Assembly: GCF_014653695.1 (NCBI RefSeq)
Contig: NZ_BNAR01000009.1
Location: 248,001 to 312,000, forward strand
Direction: 5' to 3'
Source: Lentzea cavernae
GTDB lineage: Bacteria; Actinomycetota; Actinomycetes; Mycobacteriales; Pseudonocardiaceae
DNA: 64,000 nt
Part shown: piece after piece, positions 16,456 to 24,660 of the stretch
How positions within the stretch are numbered: position 1 is the stretch's first letter
How the letters are laid out: each line of letters begins with the position of its first letter
Made by a program: the position numbers and the translations under genes
Notes under the pieces: model-generated
Told to the model about the DNA's origin: nothing
Seen by the model: only the letters and a program-made list of their open reading frames with translations
Database searches by the model: none

Positions 16456-17580
16456 TCACTCCCCGGCGAGCCGGCGGCCCATCTCTCGAAGGCCGTCGAG
16501 GTCGTGCACGTCAGCAGGCAATGCGGGCACGCCGACCATCGCGACGCCGGGGTGAGCACGCGTGAACCGGGCCAGCAGCCGCTTCTCACGATCGGCCACT
16601 GCCACCCGGTCCGCGTGCAGCCGGAGCACTGCCGCGGCGAGCGGCGCGTCACCGGAGCGGTCGAGGTCGTCCGCTGCGGCCAGCGCCTTCGCCGCGGGCA
16701 GTTCCGCCGCGAGCACGGGATGCGTCCTGTTCGCGACGAGCCCGCACAACGGCATGTTCTCGGCGCTGAGCCGCTCCACGAAATAGCTCGCTTCGCGCAA
16801 CGCGTCGGGTTCCGCGGCCGCCACCACCACGAAACCGGTTCCGGGTGAGCGGAGAAGTTCGTACGTGCGCTGCGCGCGCTCGCGGAATCCTCCGAACATG
16901 CTGTCGAAAGCCTGAACAAAAGTTGAAGCGTCCTGCAACAGCTGGCCACCGACGATCGTCGACACGGCGCGCGTGAAAAGGCTGAAACCGGTTCCAACGA
17001 TCTTGAGCAACCCTCGGCCGGAAGCACGCGCGGGTGCCGACAGCATCCTGATGAACCGGCCGTCGAGCACCGTCGAGAGCCGCTGCGGCGCGTCCAGGAA
17101 GTCGAGCGCCGACCGCGACGGCGGGGTGTCGACGATGATCAGGTCCCACTCGTCCTGCGCCACCAGCTGGCCCAGCTTCTCCATCGCCATGTACTCCTGC
17201 GTGCCGGAGAACGACGAGGAAATGGTCTGGTAGAAGGGGTTCGACAGGATCTGGTCGGCCCTGTCGCGGCCCGCGTGGGTCAGCACCATGTCGTCGAACG
17301 TGCGACGCATGTCGAGCATCATCGCGAACAGCTCGCCCTTGGGCTCGAAGCCGTCCACGACGACCTCGCGCGGGTGGTTGTCCAGCTCCCGCAGGCCGAG
17401 CGACTGCGCCAGCCTGCGCGCCGGGTCGATCGTCAGCACCACGACGCGCCTGCCGCGTTCGGCCGCGCGCAACGCCAGCGCCGCCGCCGTCGTCGTCTTG
17501 CCGACACCGCCGGACCCGCAGCACACCAGCACGCGGGTGTTCAGGTCGTCGAGCAGGGGGTCGAACTCGAGCTTGTTCAT
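16456..17580 (-). CDS. Get3/ArsA-like ATPase, downstream partner
   Basis: This 374-residue SIMIBI-class P-loop ATPase has a deviant Walker A CCGSGGVGKTTTAA at about residue 20 and DTPPS in the switch II region (LIIVDTPPSRSALDFLD). It is homologous to arsenite ATPase and eukaryotic Get3. In mycobacteria the pair Rv3679-Rv3680 forms a Get3-like heterocomplex linked to anion and glycerol-stress phenotypes; that is recalled, not shown here. Its start overlaps the stop of the other ATPase by 4 bp, so the two are co-translated. No arsenite pump is nearby, so arsenic efflux is unlikely to be the role. Confidence 0.9.
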   Translation of the reverse strand: MNKLEFDPLLDDLNTRVLVCCGSGGVGKTTTAAALALRAAERGRRVVVLTIDPARRLAQSLGLRELDNHPREVVVDGFEPKGELFAMMLDMRRTFDDMVLTHAGRDRADQILSNPFYQTISSSFSGTQEYMAMEKLGQLVAQDEWDLIIVDTPPSRSALDFLDAPQRLSTVLDGRFIRMLSAPARASGRGLLKIVGTGFSLFTRAVSTIVGGQLLQDASTFVQAFDSMFGGFRERAQRTYELLRSPGTGFVVVAAAEPDALREASYFVERLSAENMPLCGLVANRTHPVLAAELPAAKALAAADDLDRSGDAPLAAAVLRLHADRVAVADREKRLLARFTRAHPGVAMVGVPALPADVHDLDGLREMGRRLAGE

Positions 17581-18569
17581 CGAACCCCCGCCGCCACCAG
17601 CACCTCGGCCAGCTCGTACAACGCGGCCACGTCCACCCCGTCCGTCAGGTCGGGCAGCTCCAGCGTCGGCAGGTCCGACTCGCCGAGCAGCTCCTTGGCC
17701 TCCTGCTGCGACTGCACCCGGATGGCGTGCTCCACCGTCTCGTCCACCAGGCCCTCGAGCGTGAACTCGTCGAGGTCGAGCCCGGCGGTCGCGAGCCCCG
17801 CGCGCACCCGCGACTCGTCGAGCCTGCCCTCCGCGGCGACCGGCAGCGACCGGGCGGGCAGCCGCGTGGGCTGGACCCGGTTGACCAGCACCGCGCCCGG
17901 ACGTAGATCGGCGCCGTCCAGTTCGGTGACCGCGTCCAGGGTCTCGCGCACCGGCATCTCCTCCAGCAGCGCGACCAGGTGCACCGCCGTGTCACCGGAG
18001 TGCAGCAGCCGCACGACGCCCTCGCTCTGCCCCTTGATCGGCCCGACCTTGGCGAGGTCGGCCATGGCCTTGGTGACGTCGAGGAACTTGACCACGCGCC
18101 CGGTGGGCGGCGCGTCCAGCACGACCGCGTCGTAGAGGTGGCGGCCGTCCGGCCCGGTGCGGTTCACGCACTCCTTGACCTTGCCGGTCAGCAGGACGTC
18201 GCGCAGGCCGGGCGCGAGCGTGGTCGCGAACTCGATCGCGCCCATCTTGCGCAGCGTGCGGCCCGCGAAGCCGAGGTTGTAGAACATCGCCAGGTACTCG
18301 AGGAGCGCGGCTTCGGCGTCGACCGCCAGTGCGTGCACCTCACCGCCGCCCGGCGCGGACGCGATCCGTTCCTCGGAGTAGGGCAGCGGGGCCCGGTCGA
18401 AGAGCTGGGCGATGCCCTGCCGGCCCTCGACCTCCACCAGCAGCACGCGGCGGCCACCGGTGGCGAGCGCGAGCGCCAGGGCGGCCGCGACCGTCGTCTT
18501 GCCCGTGCCGCCTTTGCCGGAGACCACGTGCAGACGGGCTCGGGTCAGCTCCTCGGTCCACGACGTCAC
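17577..18569 (-). CDS. Get3/ArsA-like ATPase, upstream partner
   Basis: This 330-residue P-loop ATPase has the canonical VSGKGGTGKTTVAAALA Walker A (about residues 16-31) and the VVLDAPPTGRVVKFLDVTKA switch region. It is the first gene of the coupled pair. Family members form dimers closed by ATP and can carry hydrophobic clients or regulate metabolism. The strict pairing and the WhiB4 neighbour are conserved in many actinobacteria, which suggests a joint role in redox or envelope homeostasis. It is divergent from the small DUF4177 cluster further right. Confidence 0.9.
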   Translation of the reverse strand: MTSWTEELTRARLHVVSGKGGTGKTTVAAALALALATGGRRVLLVEVEGRQGIAQLFDRAPLPYSEERIASAPGGGEVHALAVDAEAALLEYLAMFYNLGFAGRTLRKMGAIEFATTLAPGLRDVLLTGKVKECVNRTGPDGRHLYDAVVLDAPPTGRVVKFLDVTKAMADLAKVGPIKGQSEGVVRLLHSGDTAVHLVALLEEMPVRETLDAVTELDGADLRPGAVLVNRVQPTRLPARSLPVAAEGRLDESRVRAGLATAGLDLDEFTLEGLVDETVEHAIRVQSQQEAKELLGESDLPTLELPDLTDGVDVAALYELAEVLVAAGVR

Positions 18570-18613
18570 ACGTCCAGACTATGTGTGAAATCGGTCGAAC
18601 GTGGGCTGGCCGG

Positions 18614-18865
18614 TCAATCCACCATGGTGAGGAAGAGAACGGCCATGGCGGTGGCGGCGACCAAGGCCCAGGCCACGACCGACGGCAGCCACAGCGCGAT
18701 GCTCGCCGTGAGAACGACCACCACGACGAGTCCGATCAACCCGGCCTGCACGACCTGCACCCGCTGGCTGTGCTTGCGGTCGCGCACCTGCGCCATGGCG
18801 ACCAGCACCATCACCAGCCCACCCACCGCGAACAGGGCGGTGGCGATGATCCGCCAGGTCTCCAT
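18614..18865 (-). CDS. Small three-helix membrane protein, unknown
   Basis: I do not recognise this 83-residue protein. From ATG 18865 it shows three hydrophobic segments (about residues 4-25, 35-57 and 60-80) with a short basic loop VRDRKHSQR between the first two. An upstream in-frame extension lacks coding character and was not used. It lies 44 bp upstream of the ATPase pair in the same orientation, so it may begin that operon. Confidence 0.65.
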   Translation of the reverse strand: METWRIIATALFAVGGLVMVLVAMAQVRDRKHSQRVQVVQAGLIGLVVVVVLTASIALWLPSVVAWALVAATAMAVLFLTMVD

Positions 18866-18933
18866 GTGATCAAGGTAGCCGTCCGTGCGAGAACCACGCA
18901 GGCATCGATCGGGTGGCAAGTTAGGCTCCGCGC

Positions 18934-19089
18934 ATGACGAAGTGGGAGTACGCGACCGTGCCGTTGTTGATCCACGCAACGAAGCAGATCCTCGACCAGT
19001 GGGGCGAGGACGGCTGGGAACTGGTCACCGTGCTGACCAACCCGACCGGCGAGCAGCACGTCGCGTACCTGAAGAGGGTGAAGGCGTGA
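18934..19089 (+). CDS. DUF4177 small protein
   Basis: This 51-residue protein opens with MTKWEYATVPLLIHATKQILDQ and contains WGEDGWELVTV, the conserved core of DUF4177. Function is unknown; the fold is thought to be a small beta-alpha-beta unit. It overlaps the RidA-like gene by 4 bp (GTGA), so the two are translationally coupled. The same pair occurs beside the ATPases in mycobacteria (Rv3678A-Rv3678c). Confidence 0.85.
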   Translation: MTKWEYATVPLLIHATKQILDQWGEDGWELVTVLTNPTGEQHVAYLKRVKA

Positions 19090-19541
19090 GCACCTGGACG
19101 AATCGCCTGAAGGAGCTCGGCATCGAGCTTCCCGGCGTCGCCGCGCCGCTCGCCGCGTACGTGCCCGCCACGCAGAGCGGTCCGTGGGTGTTCACGTCCG
19201 GCCAGCTGCCGTTCGTGGACGGCAAGCTCCCCGCCACCGGCAAGGTCGGCGCCGAGGTCTCCCCGGAGGAGGCCAAGCAGTACGCCGCGACGTGCATCCT
19301 CAACGCTCTCGCGGCCGTGCACGCGCTCGTGGGGATTGACTCGATCAAGCGAGTCGTGAAAGTTGTCGGGTTCGTGGCCTCCGCTGAGGGCTTCACGGGC
19401 CAGCCCGGCGTCATCAACGGCGCCTCGGAGCTGCTCGGTGAGATCTTCGGCGACGAGGGCAAGCACGCCCGGTCCGCCGTGGGCGTGGCCGAGCTGCCGA
19501 TCGGCGCTCCGGTGGAGATCGAACTGATCGTCGAGGTGTGA
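19086..19541 (+). CDS. RidA/YjgF-family protein
   Basis: This 151-residue member of the RidA superfamily is a trimeric enamine/imine deaminase fold that removes reactive intermediates of PLP enzymes. Family blocks seen include GPWVFTSGQLPFVDGKL, the TCILNALAAVHALVGID helix and the closing ARSAVGVAELPIGAPVEIELIVEV, where an Arg normally binds the substrate carboxylate. The GTG start at 19086 is fixed by the coupling overlap with DUF4177. It is followed after 1 bp by the next gene of the operon. Confidence 0.9.
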   Translation: MSTWTNRLKELGIELPGVAAPLAAYVPATQSGPWVFTSGQLPFVDGKLPATGKVGAEVSPEEAKQYAATCILNALAAVHALVGIDSIKRVVKVVGFVASAEGFTGQPGVINGASELLGEIFGDEGKHARSAVGVAELPIGAPVEIELIVEV

Positions 19542-19542
19542 C

Positions 19543-20145
19543 ATGTCGGACACGTGCCACGAACTGCTGCTGAGGCTGGCCGGGCGCATCCCGGACGACC
19601 TGCTGTGGCGGTACCGGGACTGGGCGGCTTCGGACGCGTACGCGGTGCTCGCGCGGTCGTTGCCGCGCACCCTGCTGCACGGACGCATCCCTCTGACGGA
19701 TCACGAGCTGCGCCTTTTGCAGGACGCGCTGGTGCCCTACGGGGCGGATCCCGGTTCGCTCAGTTCGGTCAAAGGACTGGACGAACTGCCTGCCACCGAC
19801 TACACCTTTTCCCCAGAATCACCCGATCGGGTGCCGATGGGGGATTCCGCGACCGTCGTTCTCGGTGCCACGCTGCGTGGCCGGATCGGGGTCGGTGAGG
19901 TTCGCTCCTGCTGGCGCATCGGTCCCGAAGGGATCAACCGCGTCTTACTGGTGGCGGCCAGCACCGGCCACGCCCGGCTGACCGGTGAGTTGCAGCGCGT
20001 TCTTCGGGCGTTGGGCGAGCACGACCCGTGCGTCGAGGTCATGTCGTCCGGCATGGACCTGCCGCCCTACCACCGGGCGGCTCTGGCGGCATCGGAGCTG
20101 GTGTGCGCCGGCGCCGAGTCCGATCAGCACCTCGTGCTGAGCTAA
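19543..20145 (+). CDS. Actinobacterial protein of unknown function, short paralogue
   Basis: I do not recognise a named family for this 200-residue soluble protein. It shares a layout with the first 200 residues of the next gene: an LLxRLAGRIPDDLLWRYRDW opening, a helix ending in LLHGRIPLTDHEL, a middle strand region CWRIGPEGINRVLLVAAS and a final VEVMSSGMDLPPYHRAALAAS. The two are therefore tandem paralogues. It contains a rare TTA leucine codon at 19945, which in streptomycete-like bacteria can link expression to bldA. It starts 1 bp after the RidA stop. Confidence 0.7.
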   Translation: MSDTCHELLLRLAGRIPDDLLWRYRDWAASDAYAVLARSLPRTLLHGRIPLTDHELRLLQDALVPYGADPGSLSSVKGLDELPATDYTFSPESPDRVPMGDSATVVLGATLRGRIGVGEVRSCWRIGPEGINRVLLVAASTGHARLTGELQRVLRALGEHDPCVEVMSSGMDLPPYHRAALAASELVCAGAESDQHLVLS

Positions 20146-20156
20146 GGAGAGTTGAC

Positions 20157-21281
20157 GTGACGAACGACGGTGTCGGCCTGCCGGTCCGTCTCCACGATCT
20201 CCTGTTGTCGATGGCCGGGCGCGTGGACGACGCCGCTCTGTCGCAGGCCCGCGAGTTCCTCGCGGTCGGAGAACTGGACCGCTCGATCGAACTGCTCGTG
20301 GGCACGCTCCTCGCGGGCACCATCCCGGTGCTGCCCGACGAGCGGGCGGCCATCACGTGGATCCTCCACGAGGTCCGCTCGGACGCGTCGCTGACCGACC
20401 GCCTGCCGGTGGTCGAGATGCTGCCGTTCGTCCGGCACCGCTTCACCTCCGAGACCGACCCGGCCTCGGACATCGCCGCGGACCTGAGCCGCGCCGTGTC
20501 GGTGCTGCCGGACATCCGCTCGGTGCGGTGCGTCTGGCGGTCCTCGCCGACGGGCTCCACGCCGGGGCCGCTGCCCCAGCGCGTGGTGCTGGTCGACATC
20601 GGTCCGCAGGGCTTCGCGCCCGCGACGGCCTACCGGGTCGACTCGGTGCTGCGCAAGGCGGGCGTCCGCGCCGCCGTCGAGGTCCTGACGACCGGTGTGC
20701 AGATCAGCGAGTACCACGCCGCCGCGGTGACGTCGTCGCGCACGGTGCCGATCTCGGGAGCCCCGGCTCCGCTGATCGAGCACGTCTCCCAGCAGCAGCA
20801 GGCCTGGTTCGACCAGCCAGCAGAGGAGCTTCCCGCTCCGGCGCCGGTGGCCGAGCCGACACCGGCGCCGGAGCAACAGGAAGAGACCGGCTCACGACGC
20901 ACGCGTTCCACACCGGCGCTGGAGGGCTCGCAGCCGTTCCCGCCCAAGCCCGTGAAGCGCATCCCGATGGCCGCGGCGGAGCCCGAGGTCGAGGTGCTGC
21001 CCGAACCCGTCCCGATCAACAGGGCCGAGGTGACCACCGAGCTGAAGGCCGACGAGCTGGCGGCTTTGCAGGCGGCGTTGGCCGAGCCCGCGGAGCCGTC
21101 CTCGGTGGACGCCAACCTCAGCGAGCGCGAACGGGCCCTGCTGCAGCAGCTGCACGAGGAGCTGGCGCAGCGGGAGCAGACCGGGGCGCCGGCGACCGAC
21201 AGCGGCCGCTGGCAGATCGACCGGTCGTCGTCGCGTCAGTCGGCCTTCGGGACCTCGAACAACGGCCACCAGCCTCAGTAA
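20157..21281 (+). CDS. Actinobacterial protein of unknown function, long paralogue with disordered tail
   Basis: The N-terminal part (about 1-200) is a paralogue of the preceding gene: LLLSMAGRVDDAALSQAREF, LLAGTIPVLPDERAAI, RVVLVDIGPQGFAP and VEVLTTGVQISEYHAAAV. The C-terminal 170 residues are rich in Pro, Glu and Ala and look unstructured except for a charged helix (SERERALLQQLHEELAQRE). The GTG start at 20157 follows AAGGAGAG. Being made from the same operon as its short paralogue, it may form a hetero-oligomer with it. Function is unknown. Confidence 0.7.
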   Translation: MTNDGVGLPVRLHDLLLSMAGRVDDAALSQAREFLAVGELDRSIELLVGTLLAGTIPVLPDERAAITWILHEVRSDASLTDRLPVVEMLPFVRHRFTSETDPASDIAADLSRAVSVLPDIRSVRCVWRSSPTGSTPGPLPQRVVLVDIGPQGFAPATAYRVDSVLRKAGVRAAVEVLTTGVQISEYHAAAVTSSRTVPISGAPAPLIEHVSQQQQAWFDQPAEELPAPAPVAEPTPAPEQQEETGSRRTRSTPALEGSQPFPPKPVKRIPMAAAEPEVEVLPEPVPINRAEVTTELKADELAALQAALAEPAEPSSVDANLSERERALLQQLHEELAQREQTGAPATDSGRWQIDRSSSRQSAFGTSNNGHQPQ

Positions 21282-22084
21282 CCGGTCCGCAGGTACTCCA
21301 GCTGGGCCCGCACCGACCACTCGGCGGCGGGCCACAGCACCCTGTCCACGTCCGCGTAGACGATCTCGACGACCTGGCGCGGGGTCGGTGAGCCGCCCAG
21401 CGCCTCGACCGCCCCGCGGACCTGCTCCAGCCGCTGCGTTCGGTGGGCCAGGTACGCGCGAGCGGCCTCACCCGCGTCGTGCAGCTCAGGACCGTGGCCG
21501 GGCAGCACCGCGGTGTTCTCCGGCAGCTCCGCCAGCAGCTTGAGCGACTCGAAGTAGTCGCCCAGCCTGCCGTCCGGGTGCGCCACGATCGTCGTGCCGC
21601 GACCCAGGACCGTGTCGCCGGTCAGCACGGCCTCGCCCTCGATCACGAAGCACAGCGAGTCGCTGGTGTGGCCGGGCGTGCCCAGGACGCGCAGCTCCAG
21701 TCCGGCGCTGGTGATCACGTCTCCGTCGGCGAGGCCTTCGGCGCCGTGGGTGAACGTCGGGTCGAGCGCGCGCACCGGAGCGTTGACCAGCTCGCCGAAC
21801 GCACGGGCGCCGTCGGAGTGGTCGGGGTGGCCGTGCGTCAGCAGCACCTCGGCGATCGGGCCGACCTCCGCGATGCGCTTGAGGTGGTCCTCGTCGAGCG
21901 GACCGGGGTCGACGACGACGTACGACGTCGCGTCCGGGGCCTTGAGCAGCCACGTGTTGGTGCCGTCGAGCGTCATCGGGGACGGGTTGGCGGCCAGCAG
22001 CACGGCGGCGTGCGGGGTGATCTGGCGGAGCTCACCGTAGAGGGGGTGCGCGGCGCGGGCGCCGATCAGCGGGGAGCCGCTCAC
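21275..22084 (-). CDS. Metallo-beta-lactamase fold hydrolase
   Basis: This 269-residue zinc hydrolase carries LLTHGHPDHSDGA (HxHxDH), GTPGHTSDSLC (third His), TGDTVLGRG (bridging Asp) and VLPGHGP (last His). It resembles LACTB2/glyoxalase II-like proteins acting on thioesters, lactones or RNA. The GTG start at 22084 overlaps the NUDIX stop by 4 bp, so the two are coupled; longer upstream frames run antisense-free but through the NUDIX gene and are rejected. It matches Rv3677c in the conserved block. Confidence 0.88.
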   Translation of the reverse strand: MSGSPLIGARAAHPLYGELRQITPHAAVLLAANPSPMTLDGTNTWLLKAPDATSYVVVDPGPLDEDHLKRIAEVGPIAEVLLTHGHPDHSDGARAFGELVNAPVRALDPTFTHGAEGLADGDVITSAGLELRVLGTPGHTSDSLCFVIEGEAVLTGDTVLGRGTTIVAHPDGRLGDYFESLKLLAELPENTAVLPGHGPELHDAGEAARAYLAHRTQRLEQVRGAVEALGGSPTPRQVVEIVYADVDRVLWPAAEWSVRAQLEYLRTGY

Positions 22085-22875
22085 TGGAACACCACCCGGA
22101 TGACGTCGCCGTCGCGGATCAGCTTGGGGATGATCTTCTCGACGCTGCGCTGCTCGGCCATGACCTTCTCGACGCTGCCGAGAGCGCCCACCTCGTCGAG
22201 GGTGCGCCAGGTGGGCGGCATGAGCATGCGACGGCCCTCCTGGGCGTCGAGGACCGCCTCGGCCGGGGTCTGCCAGGCCGCGTCGGACGCCTCGGTCGTC
22301 TCGCCGTCCGCCTTCTGGCCCGACGGCAGCGCGGCGACGAAGAAGCGGGTGTCGTAGCGGCGGGGCTCCTCGAGCGGGGTCACCCAGTTCGCCCACGGCC
22401 GCAGGAGGTCCGCGCGCAGCACCAGGCCCTCGGAGGCGAGGAACTGGGCGAGGGAGATCTCGCGGTCGACGAGCTGCTGGCGGGCCTTCGCGTACTGCGC
22501 CGTGTCGGCCACGACCGACGTGGCGTCGGGACCCGCGAGCAGGACGCCGGACTCCTCGAACATCTCGCGCACGGCGGCGCACACGAACGCGCGGGCCGTT
22601 CCCTCGTCGACGTTGAAGACCTCGGCCCACCACCGCGGCTGCGGGCCCGTCCACGCGACGGACGTGTCGGCGTCCCGCCGGTCGACGCCGCCACCGGGGA
22701 AAACGGTCATGCCGCCCGCGAACGCCATGCCCTTCACGCGGCGCAGGAGGAAGGCCTCGAGGCCCTCGGCGCCGTCGCGGAGCAGGACCACGGTGACGGC
22801 GTCCCGCGCCTGCGCCGGTTGGGAAACGGGCTTCGCGGGTACCAGGTTCCCCGGCAAGGTCATGTCGTCGGGCAT
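22081..22875 (-). CDS. NUDIX hydrolase, NUDT7/NUDT19-like
   Basis: This 264-residue NUDIX protein has a Nudix box written as GGGVDRRD...AAVREMFEESGVLL, with a long insertion between the glycine part and the REMFEESG helix as in NUDT19-type CoA diphosphatases. It opens with AVTVVLLRDGAEGLEAFLLRRVKGM. It probably hydrolyses CoA derivatives or another nucleoside diphosphate compound in the cytoplasm. It is translationally coupled to the downstream MBL gene, and both could act in CoA-thioester turnover. Start alternatives: ATG 22875 or ATG 22863. Confidence 0.85.
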   Translation of the reverse strand: MPDDMTLPGNLVPAKPVSQPAQARDAVTVVLLRDGAEGLEAFLLRRVKGMAFAGGMTVFPGGGVDRRDADTSVAWTGPQPRWWAEVFNVDEGTARAFVCAAVREMFEESGVLLAGPDATSVVADTAQYAKARQQLVDREISLAQFLASEGLVLRADLLRPWANWVTPLEEPRRYDTRFFVAALPSGQKADGETTEASDAAWQTPAEAVLDAQEGRRMLMPPTWRTLDEVGALGSVEKVMAEQRSVEKIIPKLIRDGDVIRVVFQ

Positions 22876-22914
22876 CCTCCGAGCGTACGACCGCGCTTAC
22901 CCGAGGATGGTGTG

Positions 22915-23271
22915 ATGGCGACGAACGTCTCCGGTTGTCTGGTGAAGGTCCTGCTGTTCGTGCTGGGGGCGGTGATGGGCACAGGTCTGACCGCCGTCGC
23001 GGGCGTGGTGATGTTCGTGCCCGACAGCACGACCGTCAGCAGCGTCGAACCGACAGCCGAGTCACCCGGCGTGTACGTGAAGAAGGTCGAACGGGTCGTC
23101 GGCGGCTCGCACTACGAGATCTGGCTCGGCCCCTCGCCGGACCGCGGCCACGTGGTGACGGTGCCGACCGGCTGGAGCCACGAACCGCAGCGGGAGTCCT
23201 CCAGCGACGGCCTGCGCCTGAAGTTCGACAACGGGGGAGAGATCTTCGTCCCCAAGGCCAGTTACTCCTGA
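22915..23271 (+). CDS. Single-span membrane or secreted protein, unknown
   Basis: I do not recognise this 118-residue protein. It has an N-terminal hydrophobic helix (about residues 10-34, LVKVLLFVLGAVMGTGL) acting as signal anchor, followed by a roughly 80-residue extracytoplasmic domain with the VVGGSHYEIWLGPSPDRGHVV segment. There is a Cys at residue 8 but no lipobox spacing. ATG 22915 is used. It is followed after 14 bp by an oxidoreductase gene and may be co-transcribed. Confidence 0.65.
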   Translation: MATNVSGCLVKVLLFVLGAVMGTGLTAVAGVVMFVPDSTTVSSVEPTAESPGVYVKKVERVVGGSHYEIWLGPSPDRGHVVTVPTGWSHEPQRESSSDGLRLKFDNGGEIFVPKASYS

Positions 23272-23285
23272 GGCAGGATGGGCGA

Positions 23286-24176
23286 GTGGACGAACAGCTG
23301 CGCGTAGGACTTGTCGGCGCCGGACCGTGGGCCGAGATGATCCACGCCCCCGGTATCGCGAACCACCCCGGAACCACGCTCACCGGCGTGTGGGCCCGCC
23401 GCCCGGAGGCGGCCCGGGAGCTCGCCGGCTCCTTCGGCGCGGAACCGTTCGAGGACTACGCGGCCATGCTGTCCACTGTGGACGCCGTCGCGTTCTGCGT
23501 GCCGCCGGGCGTGCAGGGCCCGATGGCGATCGAGGCCGCCCGAGCCGGCAAGCACGTGGTGCTGGAGAAGCCGATCGCGGAGACCGCCGAGATCGCCGCC
23601 GAGCTGGCCTCCGCCGTGCAGGAGGCCGGCGTGGCGTCCCTGGTCGTCCTGACCCGCCGCTACGCCCCGGAGACCAAGGAGATGCTGGCCCAGCTGCACC
23701 GCACCGGTGGCTGGACCGGAGCCGACAGCCGCTGGATCTCCGGCGCCCTGCTCGACGGCCCGTTCTCGAACTCCCCGTGGCGCCACGACAAGGGCGCCCT
23801 GGACGACGTGGGCCCGCACGCGTTCGACCTCCTGGACGCGGCCCTGGGCGAGATCACCGACGTGCTGGCGGCGAACGTCACCGACACGGGCCTGTGGCAG
23901 CTGATCCTGCAGCACGCGAGCGGTGCCACCAGCACCGTCTCGCTGTGCCTCTCGCTGCCGGTGCAACCGGCGTTCGCCGACTTCACCGTATTCGGCGAAC
24001 ACGGCCACCGCACGCTGACCAACCGGGACACGCCCGCTCCGGAGTGCTTCACGAACCTGCTCGACGACTTCGTGGCGATGGTGCACAGCGGCACCACCAC
24101 GCACGAGTGCGACGTGCGGCGCGGGCTGCACCTGCAGCGGATCATCGATCTGGCGCGCAGCAAGGCCGGTGCCTGA
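23286..24176 (+). CDS. Gfo/Idh/MocA-family oxidoreductase
   Basis: This 296-residue NAD(P)-dependent dehydrogenase has a Rossmann N-terminal domain (RVGLVGAGPWAEMIHAP) and the family EKP motif in GKHVVLEKPIAET, whose Lys is catalytic. The C-terminal substrate domain includes DVGPHAFDLLDAALG, with the usual His. Such enzymes oxidise or reduce sugars, inositols or similar compounds; the substrate is unknown. GTG 23286 is set by the start of the Rossmann strand. It is convergent with the HIT gene, 4 bp apart. Confidence 0.9.
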   Translation: MDEQLRVGLVGAGPWAEMIHAPGIANHPGTTLTGVWARRPEAARELAGSFGAEPFEDYAAMLSTVDAVAFCVPPGVQGPMAIEAARAGKHVVLEKPIAETAEIAAELASAVQEAGVASLVVLTRRYAPETKEMLAQLHRTGGWTGADSRWISGALLDGPFSNSPWRHDKGALDDVGPHAFDLLDAALGEITDVLAANVTDTGLWQLILQHASGATSTVSLCLSLPVQPAFADFTVFGEHGHRTLTNRDTPAPECFTNLLDDFVAMVHSGTTTHECDVRRGLHLQRIIDLARSKAGA

Positions 24177-24180
24177 GGCC

Positions 24181-24591
24181 TCACGGGAAGTAGGTGCGGA
24201 GCTTCGCGCACAGGTCGGCGGCGTCGCCTCTCGGCGCTCCGGCCCACTCCACCTCCGTCCACGCCAGTTCGTCCGGCGTTCCCCGATGCCGGACGAACAC
24301 GTGCTGGTGGAAGTGCGGGACGGACCGTCCCGCGATCGCCGAGAACACGAACTCGGGGTCCAGTTCCGCACGCAACCCCACCGCCGCCAGCCGAGCCGCC
24401 CTGGCCGCTGCCTCGGCTTCGGGCTCGGTGAGCGCGTCCAGGGCGGCGACGTGCCGGCGAGTTTCCACGAACAGGTACCCCAGCACCTCGCCCGGCCGGT
24501 GTGACACGACGACCAGGTCGTCGGCGAAGACGAAGGGTCCGGTCAAGGGCCCCTCGCCGCGGTGTTTGGCGCAGATCAGGCACTCGTCCAC
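24181..24591 (-). CDS. HIT-family protein
   Basis: This 136-residue histidine-triad hydrolase/transferase carries VPHFHQHVFVR with His93, His95 and His97, the last being the likely nucleotidyl acceptor. The N-terminal CLICAKHRGEG resembles the zinc-binding start of Hint/Fhit-like proteins. It probably acts on nucleoside phosphoramidates or dinucleotides in the cytoplasm. It is transcribed away from the clamp gene, sharing the 69-bp intergenic region. Confidence 0.9.
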   Translation of the reverse strand: MDECLICAKHRGEGPLTGPFVFADDLVVVSHRPGEVLGYLFVETRRHVAALDALTEPEAEAAARAARLAAVGLRAELDPEFVFSAIAGRSVPHFHQHVFVRHRGTPDELAWTEVEWAGAPRGDAADLCAKLRTYFP

Positions 24592-24629
24592 GTAGGAGTT
24601 CCGTTCAGCCGGTCCGGAGCGTCCCGGAA

Positions 24630-24652
24630 TTGTCAGGGGTGCCCGCTAGCGT
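24630..24652 (+). promoter_or_regulatory. RecA-NDp/PafBC-type DNA-damage promoter of the clamp paralogue
   Basis: TTGTCAGGG (24630-24638), 8 bases, then TAGCGT (24647-24652) matches the actinobacterial LexA/RecA-independent DNA-damage promoter pattern TTGTCRGTG-N8-TAnnnT except for one base. The -10 hexamer ends 8 nt before ATG 24661, so the transcript would be leaderless or nearly so. No competing promoter with normal spacing is seen. Confidence 0.7.
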
Positions 24653-24660
24653 CGGGAACC

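Noticed and set aside
16456..18569. Arsenite resistance operon based on ArsA-like ATPases
   Set aside because: There is no arsB, arsC, arsD or arsR, and the pair matches the conserved Get3-like genes beside whiB4.
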